A stretch of 26,860 nucleotides of DNA from the NCBI GenBank assembly GCA_013151315.1, contig JAADIN010000136.1:1-26860 (forward strand), read 5' to 3'. This stretch comes from Planctomycetota bacterium. Lineage in GTDB: Bacteria; Planctomycetota; Planctomycetia; Pirellulales; Lacipirellulaceae. A program made the position numbers and the translations under genes. Below the pieces are notes generated by a model. The model saw nothing but the letters and a program-made list of their open reading frames with translations, was not told the origin of the DNA and searched no databases. This document shows positions 1-6,990 of the stretch, piece by piece; position 1 is the first letter of the stretch; each line of letters opens with the position of its first letter.

Positions 1-2
1 TG

Positions 3-401
3 ATGACCGACCCCATCGCCGACATGCTAACGCGCATCCGCAATGCCGTGCGTATCGAGCGAGCTCTCGTCGAGATGCCCCATTCCAAAGTCAAGCGTGG
101 GGTGGCCGAGGTGCTCAAGCGAGAAGGCTACATTTGGGATTGGCGCGAGGAAGAGGCCAGCGATGCGCCAGGAAAAAGACTTTGCATCGACCTCAAGTAC
201 GGACCCAATGGCGAACGAGTAATCAGACACATCAAGCGAGTGAGCAAGCCCGGAAGACGCGTTTACAGTCGTGCCAATGGACTCAAGCCGATCCTTAACG
301 GACTAGGCATTACCATTATTAGCACGAGTCGCGGGGTGGTAAGCGATCGCGAAGCGAGACAAAAAAATCTTGGTGGCGAAGTCTTGTGCGAGCTGTGGTA
401 A
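3..401 (+). CDS. rpsH: 30S ribosomal protein S8 (uS8)
   Basis: Primary 16S rRNA-binding protein of the small subunit platform; in many bacteria S8 also represses the spc operon by binding its mRNA (known of the family). The 132-residue product begins MTDPIADMLTRIRNA and ends with the S8 signature STSRGVVSDREARQKNLGGE followed by VLCELW, so both termini are complete and the length is normal. The ATG lies two bases into the window, so its ribosome binding site and the gene expected before it (rpsN) cannot be seen. rplF follows 23 bases after the stop codon. The middle carries a slightly longer basic loop than in E. coli S8. Identity is near certain. Confidence 0.97.
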   Translation: MTDPIADMLTRIRNAVRIERALVEMPHSKVKRGVAEVLKREGYIWDWREEEASDAPGKRLCIDLKYGPNGERVIRHIKRVSKPGRRVYSRANGLKPILNGLGITIISTSRGVVSDREARQKNLGGEVLCELW

Positions 402-424
402 GAAAGAGCTGAGAGCGAAAACTT

Positions 425-967
425 ATGTCAAGAATTGGTAAAAAACCCATTGCGATTCCTTCCGGCGTGAAGGTCAACGTCGCTGATCGTGAGATTAGCG
501 TCGAAGGCAAGCTCGGCAAGCTGGTCTGGAGCCATCGCAAGGAAATCGGCGTCACGGTCGACGAAGAATCCAAGTCCGTCATCGTCGCGCGTCACAACGA
601 AGATCGTCAAAGCCGCGCCTTGCATGGGCTCACACGCGCCTTGGTCCAAAACATGGTCGTCGGCGTCGCCGAAGGCTACGAAAAACGACTCGAGATTCAC
701 GGCGTCGGCTACTTGGGCGCGATTGACAACGGCGTCCTCCAATTGCGAGTTGGCTTCGCGAACGAAATTCACAAAAAAATCCCCGCAGGACTCGACGTGA
801 CCTGCCCCGACCAGACGCATGTCGTGGTCAAGGGAATCGACAAACAAAAGGTCGGCCAGTTTGCCGCCGAGGTCCGATCGGTACGAAAGCCTGAGCCCTA
901 CAAAGGCAAAGGAATTCGCTACGAAGGCGAGCAAGTTCGCCGCAAAGCAGGCAAAACCGCAAAGTAA
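425..967 (+). CDS. rplF: 50S ribosomal protein L6 (uL6)
   Basis: Large-subunit protein near the factor-binding site, contacting helix 97 of 23S rRNA (known of the family). The 180-residue product starts MSRIGKKPIAIPSGV and ends with the L6 hallmark PEPYKGKGIRYEGE followed by VRRKAGKTAK. It has the two repeated L6 folds and the usual length. It sits between rpsH and rplR in the standard spc order. The 77 bases that follow, up to rplR, hold no obvious signal. Identity is near certain. Confidence 0.97.
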   Translation: MSRIGKKPIAIPSGVKVNVADREISVEGKLGKLVWSHRKEIGVTVDEESKSVIVARHNEDRQSRALHGLTRALVQNMVVGVAEGYEKRLEIHGVGYLGAIDNGVLQLRVGFANEIHKKIPAGLDVTCPDQTHVVVKGIDKQKVGQFAAEVRSVRKPEPYKGKGIRYEGEQVRRKAGKTAK

Positions 968-1044
968 ATTAGCGCCGTCCGCACGGACGAATACCCAAGC
1001 GAAAAACAACAAACCAACGAAACCGCAAACACAGCAAGTCAATC

Positions 1045-1413
1045 ATGGATCATCACAAGGCAACCGGAAAGCAGCGGCAGCGGCGACGATACCGCGTTCG
1101 CAAACGCCTCAAGGGTACGCCCGAACGACCTCGACTTTGTGTCAGCCGAAGCCATCGAAACATCACCGCCCAGGTGATCGACGACCTTTCCGGCAAAACC
1201 ATCGTCAGCGCTTCGACCACCAACAAAGCAACGGCAAAAGGCCTGAAATACGGTGGCAATGCCGGAGCTGCAGAAGCCATCGGCAAGGCGATTGCCGAGC
1301 GGGCGATCGAAGCAGGGGTCAGCCAGGTCTGTTTTGACCGGGGAGACAACAAGTATCACGGTCGAGTCGCAGCCTTGGCCAACGCGGCCCGCGCTGCAGG
1401 ACTCAAGTTTTAG
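1045..1413 (+). CDS. rplR: 50S ribosomal protein L18 (uL18)
   Basis: 5S rRNA-binding protein of the central protuberance (known of the family). The 122-residue product has the basic N terminus (KQRQRRRYRVRKRLKG), the segment PERPRLCVSRSHRNITAQVI, and the C-terminal core CFDRGDNKYHGRVAALANAARAAGLKF-type ending typical of bacterial L18. The start at ATG 1045 gives the family's usual length; no strong Shine-Dalgarno sequence is visible before it. The gap to rpsE (155 bases) is far longer than usual and contains a 75-bp palindrome. Identity is near certain. Confidence 0.96.
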   Translation: MDHHKATGKQRQRRRYRVRKRLKGTPERPRLCVSRSHRNITAQVIDDLSGKTIVSASTTNKATAKGLKYGGNAGAAEAIGKAIAERAIEAGVSQVCFDRGDNKYHGRVAALANAARAAGLKF

Positions 1414-1428
1414 AAAGAAACCTAACTA

Positions 1429-1503
1429 GTGAGCCGCAACGCGCTAGCGTCGGGTTGCGAAGGCATATCGCTGCCTACCCGACGCTAGCGCGTAGCGGCT
1501 CAC
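1429..1503. repeat. 75-bp palindromic repeat, family A, copy 1
   Basis: The left arm (1429-1455) begins GTGAGCCGCAACGCGCTAGC and the right arm (1477-1503) is its reverse complement at 26 of 27 positions. The 21-base loop contains a further AGGCA/TGCCT pairing. The 27-base left arm recurs identically at 20285-20311, so this is a dispersed element and not an operon-specific hairpin. It lies in the leader between rplR and rpsE. As RNA it would form a very strong stem within the ribosomal transcript. No T-run follows, so it does not look like an intrinsic terminator. Confidence 0.9.
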
Positions 1504-1568
1504 ACAAAGATGAAATATTACCAAGATACAAAACAACTACGCACGTTCTTTTTCCAGGAGTACCCAGC

Positions 1569-2087
1569 GTGGCAGCCGGTTCACGAAATAAACGAAGAGA
1601 CAAAAAAGAATCCTCTCGCAGCGGCGAGTACATGGAAAAGGTCGTCAAGATCAAGCGATGCGCGGCCGTCGTGAAGGGTGGCCGACGCTTCAGTTTCGCT
1701 GCCATGGTCGTTCTTGGTGATGGCAAAGGAAAAGTTGGCTGGGGCTACGGCAAAGCCAACGAAGTTCCGCCCAGCGTCGAAAAGGCGGTCAAAGAGGGCA
1801 TGCGAAACATGGTCACCATACCGCTCGACGAAGCTACGATTCCTCATCAGGTGAAAGGTCGCTTTGGCGCCTCCCAGGTCGTTCTTGTGCCCGCAAGGCC
1901 AGGTACCGGCGTGATCGCTGGAGCTGCCGTGCGAGCCGTTTGCGAAGCTGCCGGAATTCACGATATCCTGACCAAAAGCTTTGGATCGAACAATCCCGTG
2001 CCGCTGGTCAAGGCAACCATTGCAGCACTCCAACAGCTGCGTCCCAAATTCGATGTCGAACGCTTGCGCGGAGTGACCCTTTCATGA
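1569..2087 (+). CDS. rpsE: 30S ribosomal protein S5 (uS5)
   Basis: Small-subunit protein important for decoding accuracy and helicase activity at the mRNA entry site (known of the family). I place the start at GTG 1569, preceded by CCAGGAG with 8 bases of spacing. The frame stays open back to 1455, but that segment encodes the palindromic repeat and would add an unnatural N terminus. The 172-residue product contains VVKGGRRFSFAAMVVLGDG and GKGKVGWGYGKANEVPPSVE, the double-stranded RNA-binding S5 signature, and ends normally. The stop overlaps the rplO start (ATGA), implying translational coupling. No L30 gene follows. Confidence 0.95.
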   Translation: MAAGSRNKRRDKKESSRSGEYMEKVVKIKRCAAVVKGGRRFSFAAMVVLGDGKGKVGWGYGKANEVPPSVEKAVKEGMRNMVTIPLDEATIPHQVKGRFGASQVVLVPARPGTGVIAGAAVRAVCEAAGIHDILTKSFGSNNPVPLVKATIAALQQLRPKFDVERLRGVTLS

Positions 2088-2587
2088 TTCTCAATGATAT
2101 CCATCGCGGTATTCGCCGCAACAAAAAACGCAAACGGATTGGTCGCGGCCCCGGGTCGGGACACGGCAAAACCTCTGGACGTGGCCACAAGGGCCAAGGC
2201 TCGCGGGCCGGTTCGTCTCAGCATCCGACCTTCCAGGGCGGCTCGATGACGTTGATACGCCGCATACCTAAACGGGGCTTCAACAATCGCTGGGGTCTAA
2301 CCGTTGCCGTGGTGAACGTCGGCCAAATCGACCAAGCTTTCGAGGCGGGTGAGGAAGTCACGCTCGAAGTCCTCGCCGCGAAGAACCTCGCCAAAGGGCA
2401 ATTCGACCTGCTCAAAGTGCTCGGCGATGGCGAGTTGACCAAGAAGCTCAAAGTCTCGGCACACCGTTTTAGCAAGTCGGCGATCGAGAAAATCGAAAAA
2501 GCGGGAGGCGAAGTGGTCATCCTGCCCGGCAAGACGACCGTCGCCGAAAAGAAACGCGAACTCAAGAAGAAGTCGAGAGCGTCTTGA
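2084..2587 (+). CDS. rplO: 50S ribosomal protein L15 (uL15)
   Basis: Large-subunit assembly protein (known of the family). The 167-residue product starts MILNDIHRGIRRNKKRKRIG and continues with the glycine-rich L15 signature GRGPGSGHGKTSGRGHKGQG. The core GGSMTLIRRIPKRGFNNRW is present. The frame is open upstream to 1940, but that stretch overlaps rpsE; ATG 2084, sharing ATGA with the rpsE stop codon, gives the expected N terminus. It directly follows rpsE because rpmD is missing. The C-terminal tail is lysine-rich. Identity is near certain. Confidence 0.96.
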   Translation: MILNDIHRGIRRNKKRKRIGRGPGSGHGKTSGRGHKGQGSRAGSSQHPTFQGGSMTLIRRIPKRGFNNRWGLTVAVVNVGQIDQAFEAGEEVTLEVLAAKNLAKGQFDLLKVLGDGELTKKLKVSAHRFSKSAIEKIEKAGGEVVILPGKTTVAEKKRELKKKSRAS

Positions 2588-2627
2588 CCCCTTGCTCTGA
2601 CCTGCTGCTTTCATATGTCCTCAAGGC

Positions 2628-2666
2628 CAATTTGCAATTTTCAATTTGCAATTTTCAATTTGCAAT
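2628..2666. repeat. 14-bp tandem repeat before secY
   Basis: The unit CAATTTGCAATTTT occurs twice in full (2628-2641, 2642-2655) and then as an 11-base partial copy. The copies are perfect. The array is AT-rich in a GC-rich setting and ends 16 bases before the secY start codon. It could act as an unstructured leader or be a replication-slippage product; the sequence does not decide. Confidence 0.9.
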
Positions 2667-2682
2667 GACCTAGGATCGAGCC

Positions 2683-4044
2683 ATGTGGGAAAAAATACGC
2701 GTCGTCTGGCAAATCCCCGAGCTACGGCAGAAAATTCTGCTAACCCTCGGTCTACTCGCCGTCTATCGCCTCGGCTTTCAAATACCGCTCTCGATTGCCG
2801 ACCCTGACAAAATTCAGGCAGCCAGCCAAGCAGGCGGCATGGCCGATGTCTTGCAGGCCGTCGCCGTCTTCAGTGCCAGCCAGCTTACGCAGGTAACAAT
2901 TTTCGGCCTGGGCATCATGCCCTATATCTCGGCTTCGATTATTTTTCAATTGCTCGGCAGCGTCTATCCGCCGCTCGAAGCCTTGCAAAAAGAAGGCGAG
3001 TCGGGTCGCAAGAAAATCAACGAGTACACCCGTTATGCGACCGTGGCGATCTGTTTGATCCAAAGTTGGATCTACGTCAACGCATATATTGTAGGTGCCG
3101 ACTTGGTTGATGCGGCTTATCTCGATCCAGAGACTGGTGTGCTCGGGTTTGGTTGGAAGCTCGTTTCTGTGCTCACGATGACTGCCGGAACGGTGTTCCT
3201 CATGTGGATTGGCGAGCAAATCGACGAGTTCGGCATCGGAAACGGTATTAGTCTCTTGATTATGGCCGGCATCCTTGCCGCCATGCCGGGGGCCGGTTTC
3301 GATTTGCTCAAGCAGGCTTCCTTTGAGTTGGGCGGCGGTCCTGGTGGAAAATTGGGGATCGAGCAATTGCTGCTCCTCGCCGTGATCTTTGTTGCCGTGG
3401 TCGTCGGCGTGGTCTACATCACGCTCGGCCAGCGACGAATCCCAATGCAAAGCGCCAAGCACGTTCGTGGCCGCAAGGTTTTCGGCGGCACCCGACAGTA
3501 TCTCCCACTGAAGGTCAATCAAGCGGGCGTCATGCCGATCATTTTCGCCAGCAGCCTGTTGATGCTTCCAACCTTGATATTCACCCAACTGGGCTCGGTC
3601 AACTGGGCCGAGGGGAGTTTTGGGGAGGTTTTTTTCCGCTGGTCAAGTGCCGCCTTCGAGCGAAATTCGTTCTTCTGGGTTTTGTCCTTTGTTGCCTTGA
3701 TTTACTTTTTCTGCTTCTTTTGGACCGCGATTACTTTCAATCCCAAAGACGTTTCCGATAATCTCAAGAGCTACGGCTCATTTATTCCCGGCTACCGGCC
3801 TGGAAAGCGAACTTCCGACTACCTCGAAAAAGTAATGTTCCGCATTACCTACGTCGGAGCGGGCTTCCTAGCACTCGTGGCCATCATCCCGACTTTGATT
3901 TCGAGTTCGATGGGCGTTTCGTTTATGGTGGCCAGCTTTTACGGCGGTACCGGCTTGTTGATTGCGGTGAGTGTGGCGTTTGATCTTGTGCAAAAGATCG
4001 ACAGTCATTTGGTGATGCGCAACTACTCGGGACTATTGGAGTAG
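2683..4044 (+). CDS. secY: Protein translocase subunit SecY
   Basis: Channel-forming subunit of the SecYEG inner-membrane translocon that exports unfolded proteins (known of the family). The 453-residue product has the expected ten hydrophobic segments. Visible SecY landmarks are GIMPYISASIIFQLL near residue 85, the cytoplasmic loop GQRRIPMQSAKHVRGRK, the loop PGYRPGKRTSDYLEKV near residue 370 and the C-terminal segment FYGGTGLLIAVSVAFDLVQ. Length is normal. Start ATG 2683 follows a tandem-repeat leader without a clear Shine-Dalgarno sequence. secY leads the secY-adk-map segment, as in many bacteria. Confidence 0.97.
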   Translation: MWEKIRVVWQIPELRQKILLTLGLLAVYRLGFQIPLSIADPDKIQAASQAGGMADVLQAVAVFSASQLTQVTIFGLGIMPYISASIIFQLLGSVYPPLEALQKEGESGRKKINEYTRYATVAICLIQSWIYVNAYIVGADLVDAAYLDPETGVLGFGWKLVSVLTMTAGTVFLMWIGEQIDEFGIGNGISLLIMAGILAAMPGAGFDLLKQASFELGGGPGGKLGIEQLLLLAVIFVAVVVGVVYITLGQRRIPMQSAKHVRGRKVFGGTRQYLPLKVNQAGVMPIIFASSLLMLPTLIFTQLGSVNWAEGSFGEVFFRWSSAAFERNSFFWVLSFVALIYFFCFFWTAITFNPKDVSDNLKSYGSFIPGYRPGKRTSDYLEKVMFRITYVGAGFLALVAIIPTLISSSMGVSFMVASFYGGTGLLIAVSVAFDLVQKIDSHLVMRNYSGLLE

Positions 4045-4114
4045 CCTGCTCAGCACAGGGGCACAACCGTTCACTGCGGTTGGCCTGTTGTGATACTTGG
4101 GGCATCAGAATGCC

Positions 4115-4687
4115 ATGCAGATTGTTTTCATTGGTCCTCCTGGCGCTGGCAAAGGAACTCAGTCGGTTCGACTGGCCGAGCATTTGCAGGTCCCCCATCT
4201 TTCGACCGGCGACATGCTGCGAGAAGCTTGTCGCCAGAAAACCGCCATCGGAATTCAGGCGGCCGAGGCAATGGGTTCGGGCCAACTGGTTTCCGACGAG
4301 CTGGTGGAGGAAGTGGTTTTTGAGCGTCTGAGCCAGCCCGATTGTCGCAAGGGCTATATTTTAGACGGTTTCCCTCGTACCGTGCCCCAGGCAGATGCCT
4401 TCGACCGATGGCTTGCCAAGCGAGGGCGACCCCTTTCAGCGGCCCTCGTGTTGCAGGTCGATCAGGAGGAACTTCTTGAACGCCTTTCCAGCCGGGGACG
4501 CCAGGATGACGACCGAGAGACAGTCGCCCAGCGACTCAGGCTATATGACCAACTCACGAGTCCTCTGCTAGACTACTACCGCCAGCACCATATTCTGCAC
4601 GGGATCGATGGCAGCGGGTCTCAGGACGAGGTCTTTGGCAGGATTCAAAAAGTGGTCGCCGAGCTGGAAACCATGAAGCCAGAGTAA
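4115..4687 (+). CDS. adk: Adenylate kinase, short form
   Basis: Converts ATP plus AMP to two ADP in the cytoplasm, maintaining adenylate balance. The 190-residue product begins MQIVFIGPPGAGKGTQ (P-loop at residues 7-15), has the AMP-binding segment LSTGDMLREA, and DGFPRT at residues 84-89. The LID is the short type: only a few residues (RGRQDDDRETVAQRL) stand where zinc-type enzymes have a four-cysteine LID, so no metal site is expected. I chose ATG 4115; an upstream TTG (4097) would add six residues without support. It lies 70 bases after secY and 45 before map. Confidence 0.96.
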   Translation: MQIVFIGPPGAGKGTQSVRLAEHLQVPHLSTGDMLREACRQKTAIGIQAAEAMGSGQLVSDELVEEVVFERLSQPDCRKGYILDGFPRTVPQADAFDRWLAKRGRPLSAALVLQVDQEELLERLSSRGRQDDDRETVAQRLRLYDQLTSPLLDYYRQHHILHGIDGSGSQDEVFGRIQKVVAELETMKPE

Positions 4688-4702
4688 GCGAAACAATTTA
4701 AC

Positions 4703-4720
4703 ATCGGGGCTTGCCCCGAT
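4703..4720. repeat. Small hairpin between adk and map
   Basis: A perfect 8-bp inverted repeat (ATCGGGGC / GCCCCGAT) with a two-base loop sits between the adk stop and the map start. A two-base loop is too tight for ideal RNA pairing, so the real stem would open one pair. The following bases are TTCCCAAAAA, not a T-run. It may be mRNA structure near the map ribosome binding site or a small repeat; its role is unknown. Confidence 0.5.
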
Positions 4721-4732
4721 TTCCCAAAAACT

Positions 4733-5548
4733 ATGCTGCACCTAAAATCAACACGCGAAATCGGCCTTATGCGCCAAGCAGGCCTTGCTGTCTGGCAGGC
4801 CCATCAAATCGCCGCCGAAATGTTTTGCCCAGGCGCGACGACTGCCGAGGTCGATCATGCGGTTGCCGAGCACTTTGCACGCCTGAATGCTAGGCCCTTG
4901 TTTCTCGACTATCCCAATTCCGTCAAGAACAAGCCGCCGTTTCCTGCGGTCACTTGCATGTCGGTCAACGAAGCGGTCGTCCACGGCATCCCGAACAATC
5001 GGCCACTCGAGGAAGGCGACATCGTGAGCATGGACACCGGTTGCGTGCTCAATGGTTGGTGCGGCGACGCGGCCGTAACCTACCCCGTGGGACGAGTTTC
5101 CCACGAAGTCCAGAAGCTCCTTGATGTAACCCAAGGGGTTCTCGATCTGGCCATCGAGCAGATGCACCACAAGACCCGATGGAGCCAAGTCGCCCGGCAG
5201 ATGGCTCAGTACGTGGCCGACCACGGATTTTATACCGTCGAGTGCTTTGTCGGGCATGGCATAGGCCGCGAAATGCACGAGGATCCTCAGGTCCCCAATT
5301 TTTCGAGCCGGTCTTTGCGGGGCAGTGGAGATTTCCTGATTGAGCCAGGGCTTGTCATTGCCGTCGAGCCGATGGTGAATATAGGTACAAAAAGGGTCAA
5401 AATGCTGGCCGACAAGTGGACCCAAGTGACTGCCGATGGTCGTTTTAGTGCCCATTTCGAGCATACGCTCGCGATTACCGAGGACGGCCCCATCGCGTTG
5501 ACGGTCGCCCCAACCCCCGCTGAGGCCGCCGTGCTGGCAGTTGGTTAG
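4733..5548 (+). CDS. map: Methionine aminopeptidase, type I
   Basis: Removes the initiator methionine from nascent proteins; needs two divalent metal ions. The 271-residue product shows the expected ligands: Asp101 in SMDTGC, Asp112 in CGDAAVTYPVG, His175 in FVGHGIGREMHEDP, Glu212 in VEPM and Glu244 in FEHTLAIT. His84 in VVHGIP is the substrate-contacting histidine. The short N terminus lacks the zinc-finger extension, so it is a basic type I enzyme. It follows adk in the standard secY-adk-map order. The stop codon TAG at 5546-5548 lies inside a dispersed repeat (family D), suggesting the repeat abuts or shaped the gene end. Confidence 0.96.
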   Translation: MLHLKSTREIGLMRQAGLAVWQAHQIAAEMFCPGATTAEVDHAVAEHFARLNARPLFLDYPNSVKNKPPFPAVTCMSVNEAVVHGIPNNRPLEEGDIVSMDTGCVLNGWCGDAAVTYPVGRVSHEVQKLLDVTQGVLDLAIEQMHHKTRWSQVARQMAQYVADHGFYTVECFVGHGIGREMHEDPQVPNFSSRSLRGSGDFLIEPGLVIAVEPMVNIGTKRVKMLADKWTQVTADGRFSAHFEHTLAITEDGPIALTVAPTPAEAAVLAVG

Positions 5549-5573
5549 CGCCGACGGCCCCCCACTTGCGTAG
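5542..5573. repeat. Dispersed repeat, family D, copy 1
   Basis: The 18-base segment TGGTTAGCGCCGACGGCC (5542-5559) is identical to 10765-10782. In both places it is followed, 6 to 7 bases later, by TTGCGTAG and then, about 20 bases on, by a run of A residues. The first bases include the map stop codon. No transposase is nearby; it looks like a small intergenic repeat of the kind that populates this genome. Confidence 0.75.
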
Positions 5574-5755
5574 GAGCCCATGTAGACCCTAAAAAAAATC
5601 GTCAATCGGCACGTCTTTTGCTCAGGAGCCCTTGAAGCATACGCCCCGATCAGTCTATATTCATATGTTTCGCAAAATAGAAAAATAGTCGACGTTGCCA
5701 TCGGAGCCCATGTTTGTTGTTGGGAGTCGATGTTGGTCGGCAGGAGAGATAAGCG

Positions 5756-5869
5756 ATGAAGGTTCGAGCCAGCGTGAAACGGATTTGCGACAAGTGCAAG
5801 GTCGTACGTCGCAAAGGTGTCGTGTTTATCGTATGTAGCAACCCTCGTCATAAGCAGCGACAGGGATAG
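5756..5869 (+). CDS. rpmJ: 50S ribosomal protein L36 (bL36), zinc-binding form
   Basis: A 37-residue protein of the large subunit, translated here directly: MKVRASVKRICDKCKVVRRK, then GVVFIVCSNPRHKQRQG. Cys11, Cys14, Cys27 and His32 form the complete CCCH zinc ribbon, so this is the zinc-containing (C+) version. A ribosome binding site AGGAGAG precedes the ATG by 7 to 8 bases. It stands alone in a 420-base interval between map and rpsM, the usual place for rpmJ, but infA, which often sits with it, is absent. Confidence 0.96.
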   Translation: MKVRASVKRICDKCKVVRRKGVVFIVCSNPRHKQRQG

Positions 5870-5870
5870 C

Positions 5871-5934
5871 AGTCGTTAGTCGTAAGCAAGTGCGACTAGG
5901 TACCAACACCTAGCGAGTACGAACCCTAACGACT
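5871..5934. repeat. Nested inverted repeats in the rpsM leader
   Basis: The outer arms AGTCGTTAG (5871-5879) and CTAACGACT (5926-5934) pair perfectly, and the inner arms CTAGGT (5896-5901) and ACCTAG (5908-5913) pair across a short loop. The outer arm resembles the arm of the palindrome at 15856-15900. In E. coli the rpsM leader is where S4 represses the alpha operon by a pseudoknot (known). Whether this structure does that, or is simply another dispersed repeat, is open; the resemblance to the distant palindrome favours the repeat. Confidence 0.55.
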
Positions 5935-5968
5935 TATACCTAAAGCCTTAATTTTGGAGTAACCGAAG

Positions 5969-6352
5969 ATGCCCCGTTTGTTAGGTGTCGACATACCCCC
6001 AGATCGCCCCACGGTCATTTCGTTGACCTACCTTTTTGGTGTGGGTCCGAAGATTGCTCGTGATCTTTGCCACAAGGCAGGCATCGACCCGCAAGTTCGC
6101 GCACGCGAATTGGGCGAAGATGCCGTGGCCCGATTGGCCGCCTTGCTCGACAAAGACTACGTCGTCGAAGGCCAGTTGCGTCGCCAGACCAGCCAAAACA
6201 TTTCGCGCCTTCGCGACATCGCTTGCTATCGCGGGTTGCGACATCGTCGAGGCTTGCCCGTTCGAGGGCAGCGCACCAAGACCAACGCACGCACACGCAA
6301 AGGTCCCAAGAAAACCGTCGCAGGCAAAAAGGGTGTGAAGGATCTCCGATAA
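5969..6352 (+). CDS. rpsM: 30S ribosomal protein S13 (uS13)
   Basis: Head protein of the small subunit that contacts the P-site tRNA and the large subunit through intersubunit bridges (known of the family). The 127-residue product starts MPRLLGVDIPPDRPTVISLT, has the helix-hairpin-helix region LFGVGPKIARDLCHKAGID, and ends with the S13 signature GLRHRRGLPVRGQRTKTNAR and a lysine-rich tail. GGAG lies 10 bases before the ATG. It heads the alpha operon. Confidence 0.97.
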   Translation: MPRLLGVDIPPDRPTVISLTYLFGVGPKIARDLCHKAGIDPQVRARELGEDAVARLAALLDKDYVVEGQLRRQTSQNISRLRDIACYRGLRHRRGLPVRGQRTKTNARTRKGPKKTVAGKKGVKDLR

Positions 6353-6419
6353 CACATCCGAGTCGCACACGTAAGATAACGAACTACCAGCAACCGAAGC
6401 CCGCAGAGAGAAATCAAAA

Positions 6420-6815
6420 GTGGCTAAAGCAACCAAACCGAAGTCAAAAAAGAAAAGCGCACGTCGAAACGTGACCGTCGCTGTCGCGCACATTATCGCG
6501 ACGTTTAACAACACCATGGTCACGATTACCGACACCAAGGGAGATACACTCTGTTGGGCAAGTGCCGGCACCACGGGATTCAAGGGCAGCCGAAAGAGCA
6601 CGCCCTTTGCCGGGCAATGTGCCGCACAGCAGGCCGCCGAGAAGGCGCGCAAATTTGGCGTCAAAGATGTCGAAGTCCGAGTCAAGGGCCCCGGAAGTGG
6701 TCGCGAGAGTGCCATCACCGCCCTCGAAGCTGCCGGCCTCAAAGTGAAGTCGATCGAAGACGTGAGCCCTTTGCCTCACAACGGATGTCGACCACGCAAG
6801 AAACGTAGAGTCTAA
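6420..6815 (+). CDS. rpsK: 30S ribosomal protein S11 (uS11)
   Basis: Platform protein of the small subunit near the mRNA exit and E site (known of the family). It starts at GTG 6420 after a GAGAG-type ribosome binding site. The 131-residue product has a lysine-rich N terminus, the core AHIIATFNNTMVTITDTKG, KGPGSGRESAITALEAAGL, and the universal C-terminal signature HNGCRPRKKRRV. It follows rpsM by 67 bases. A 175-base gap with a palindrome separates it from rpsD. Confidence 0.97.
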   Translation: MAKATKPKSKKKSARRNVTVAVAHIIATFNNTMVTITDTKGDTLCWASAGTTGFKGSRKSTPFAGQCAAQQAAEKARKFGVKDVEVRVKGPGSGRESAITALEAAGLKVKSIEDVSPLPHNGCRPRKKRRV

Positions 6816-6838
6816 GAAGTAGAGTTGAGAGAACAAAG

Positions 6839-6898
6839 TAGCACGACTCCACGAGTCGTATTGTTTTCAACGACCAGGCGACTCGGAGAGTCGTGCCA
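6839..6898. repeat. 60-bp palindromic repeat, family B, copy 1
   Basis: The arms 6839-6858 (TAGCACGACTCCACGAGTCG) and 6879-6898 pair at 17 of 20 positions around a 20-base loop. The arm ACTCGGAGAG plus CGTGC is shared with the perfect palindrome at 14546-14611, which defines a repeat family. It sits between rpsK and rpsD inside the alpha operon, where it would form a stable RNA stem. There is no T-run, so termination is unlikely. Confidence 0.85.
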
Positions 6899-6990
6899 CA
6901 CTTTTCAGGATGAGAGTTGCCGCTGCCAAGTTGTATTAGCGCAAGTTGCATTAACGATTAACGGTTTAGAAAAAGAGCGAAAAAGAAAAA

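Noticed and set aside
1455..1568. N-terminal extension of rpsE
   Set aside because: The segment is made of palindrome sequence and the S5 family has no such extension; GTG 1569 has a good ribosome binding site.
4748..5851. 367-codon minus-strand open frame
   Set aside because: It is antisense to map and to rpmJ, both clear genes; its length reflects the codon bias of the opposite strand.
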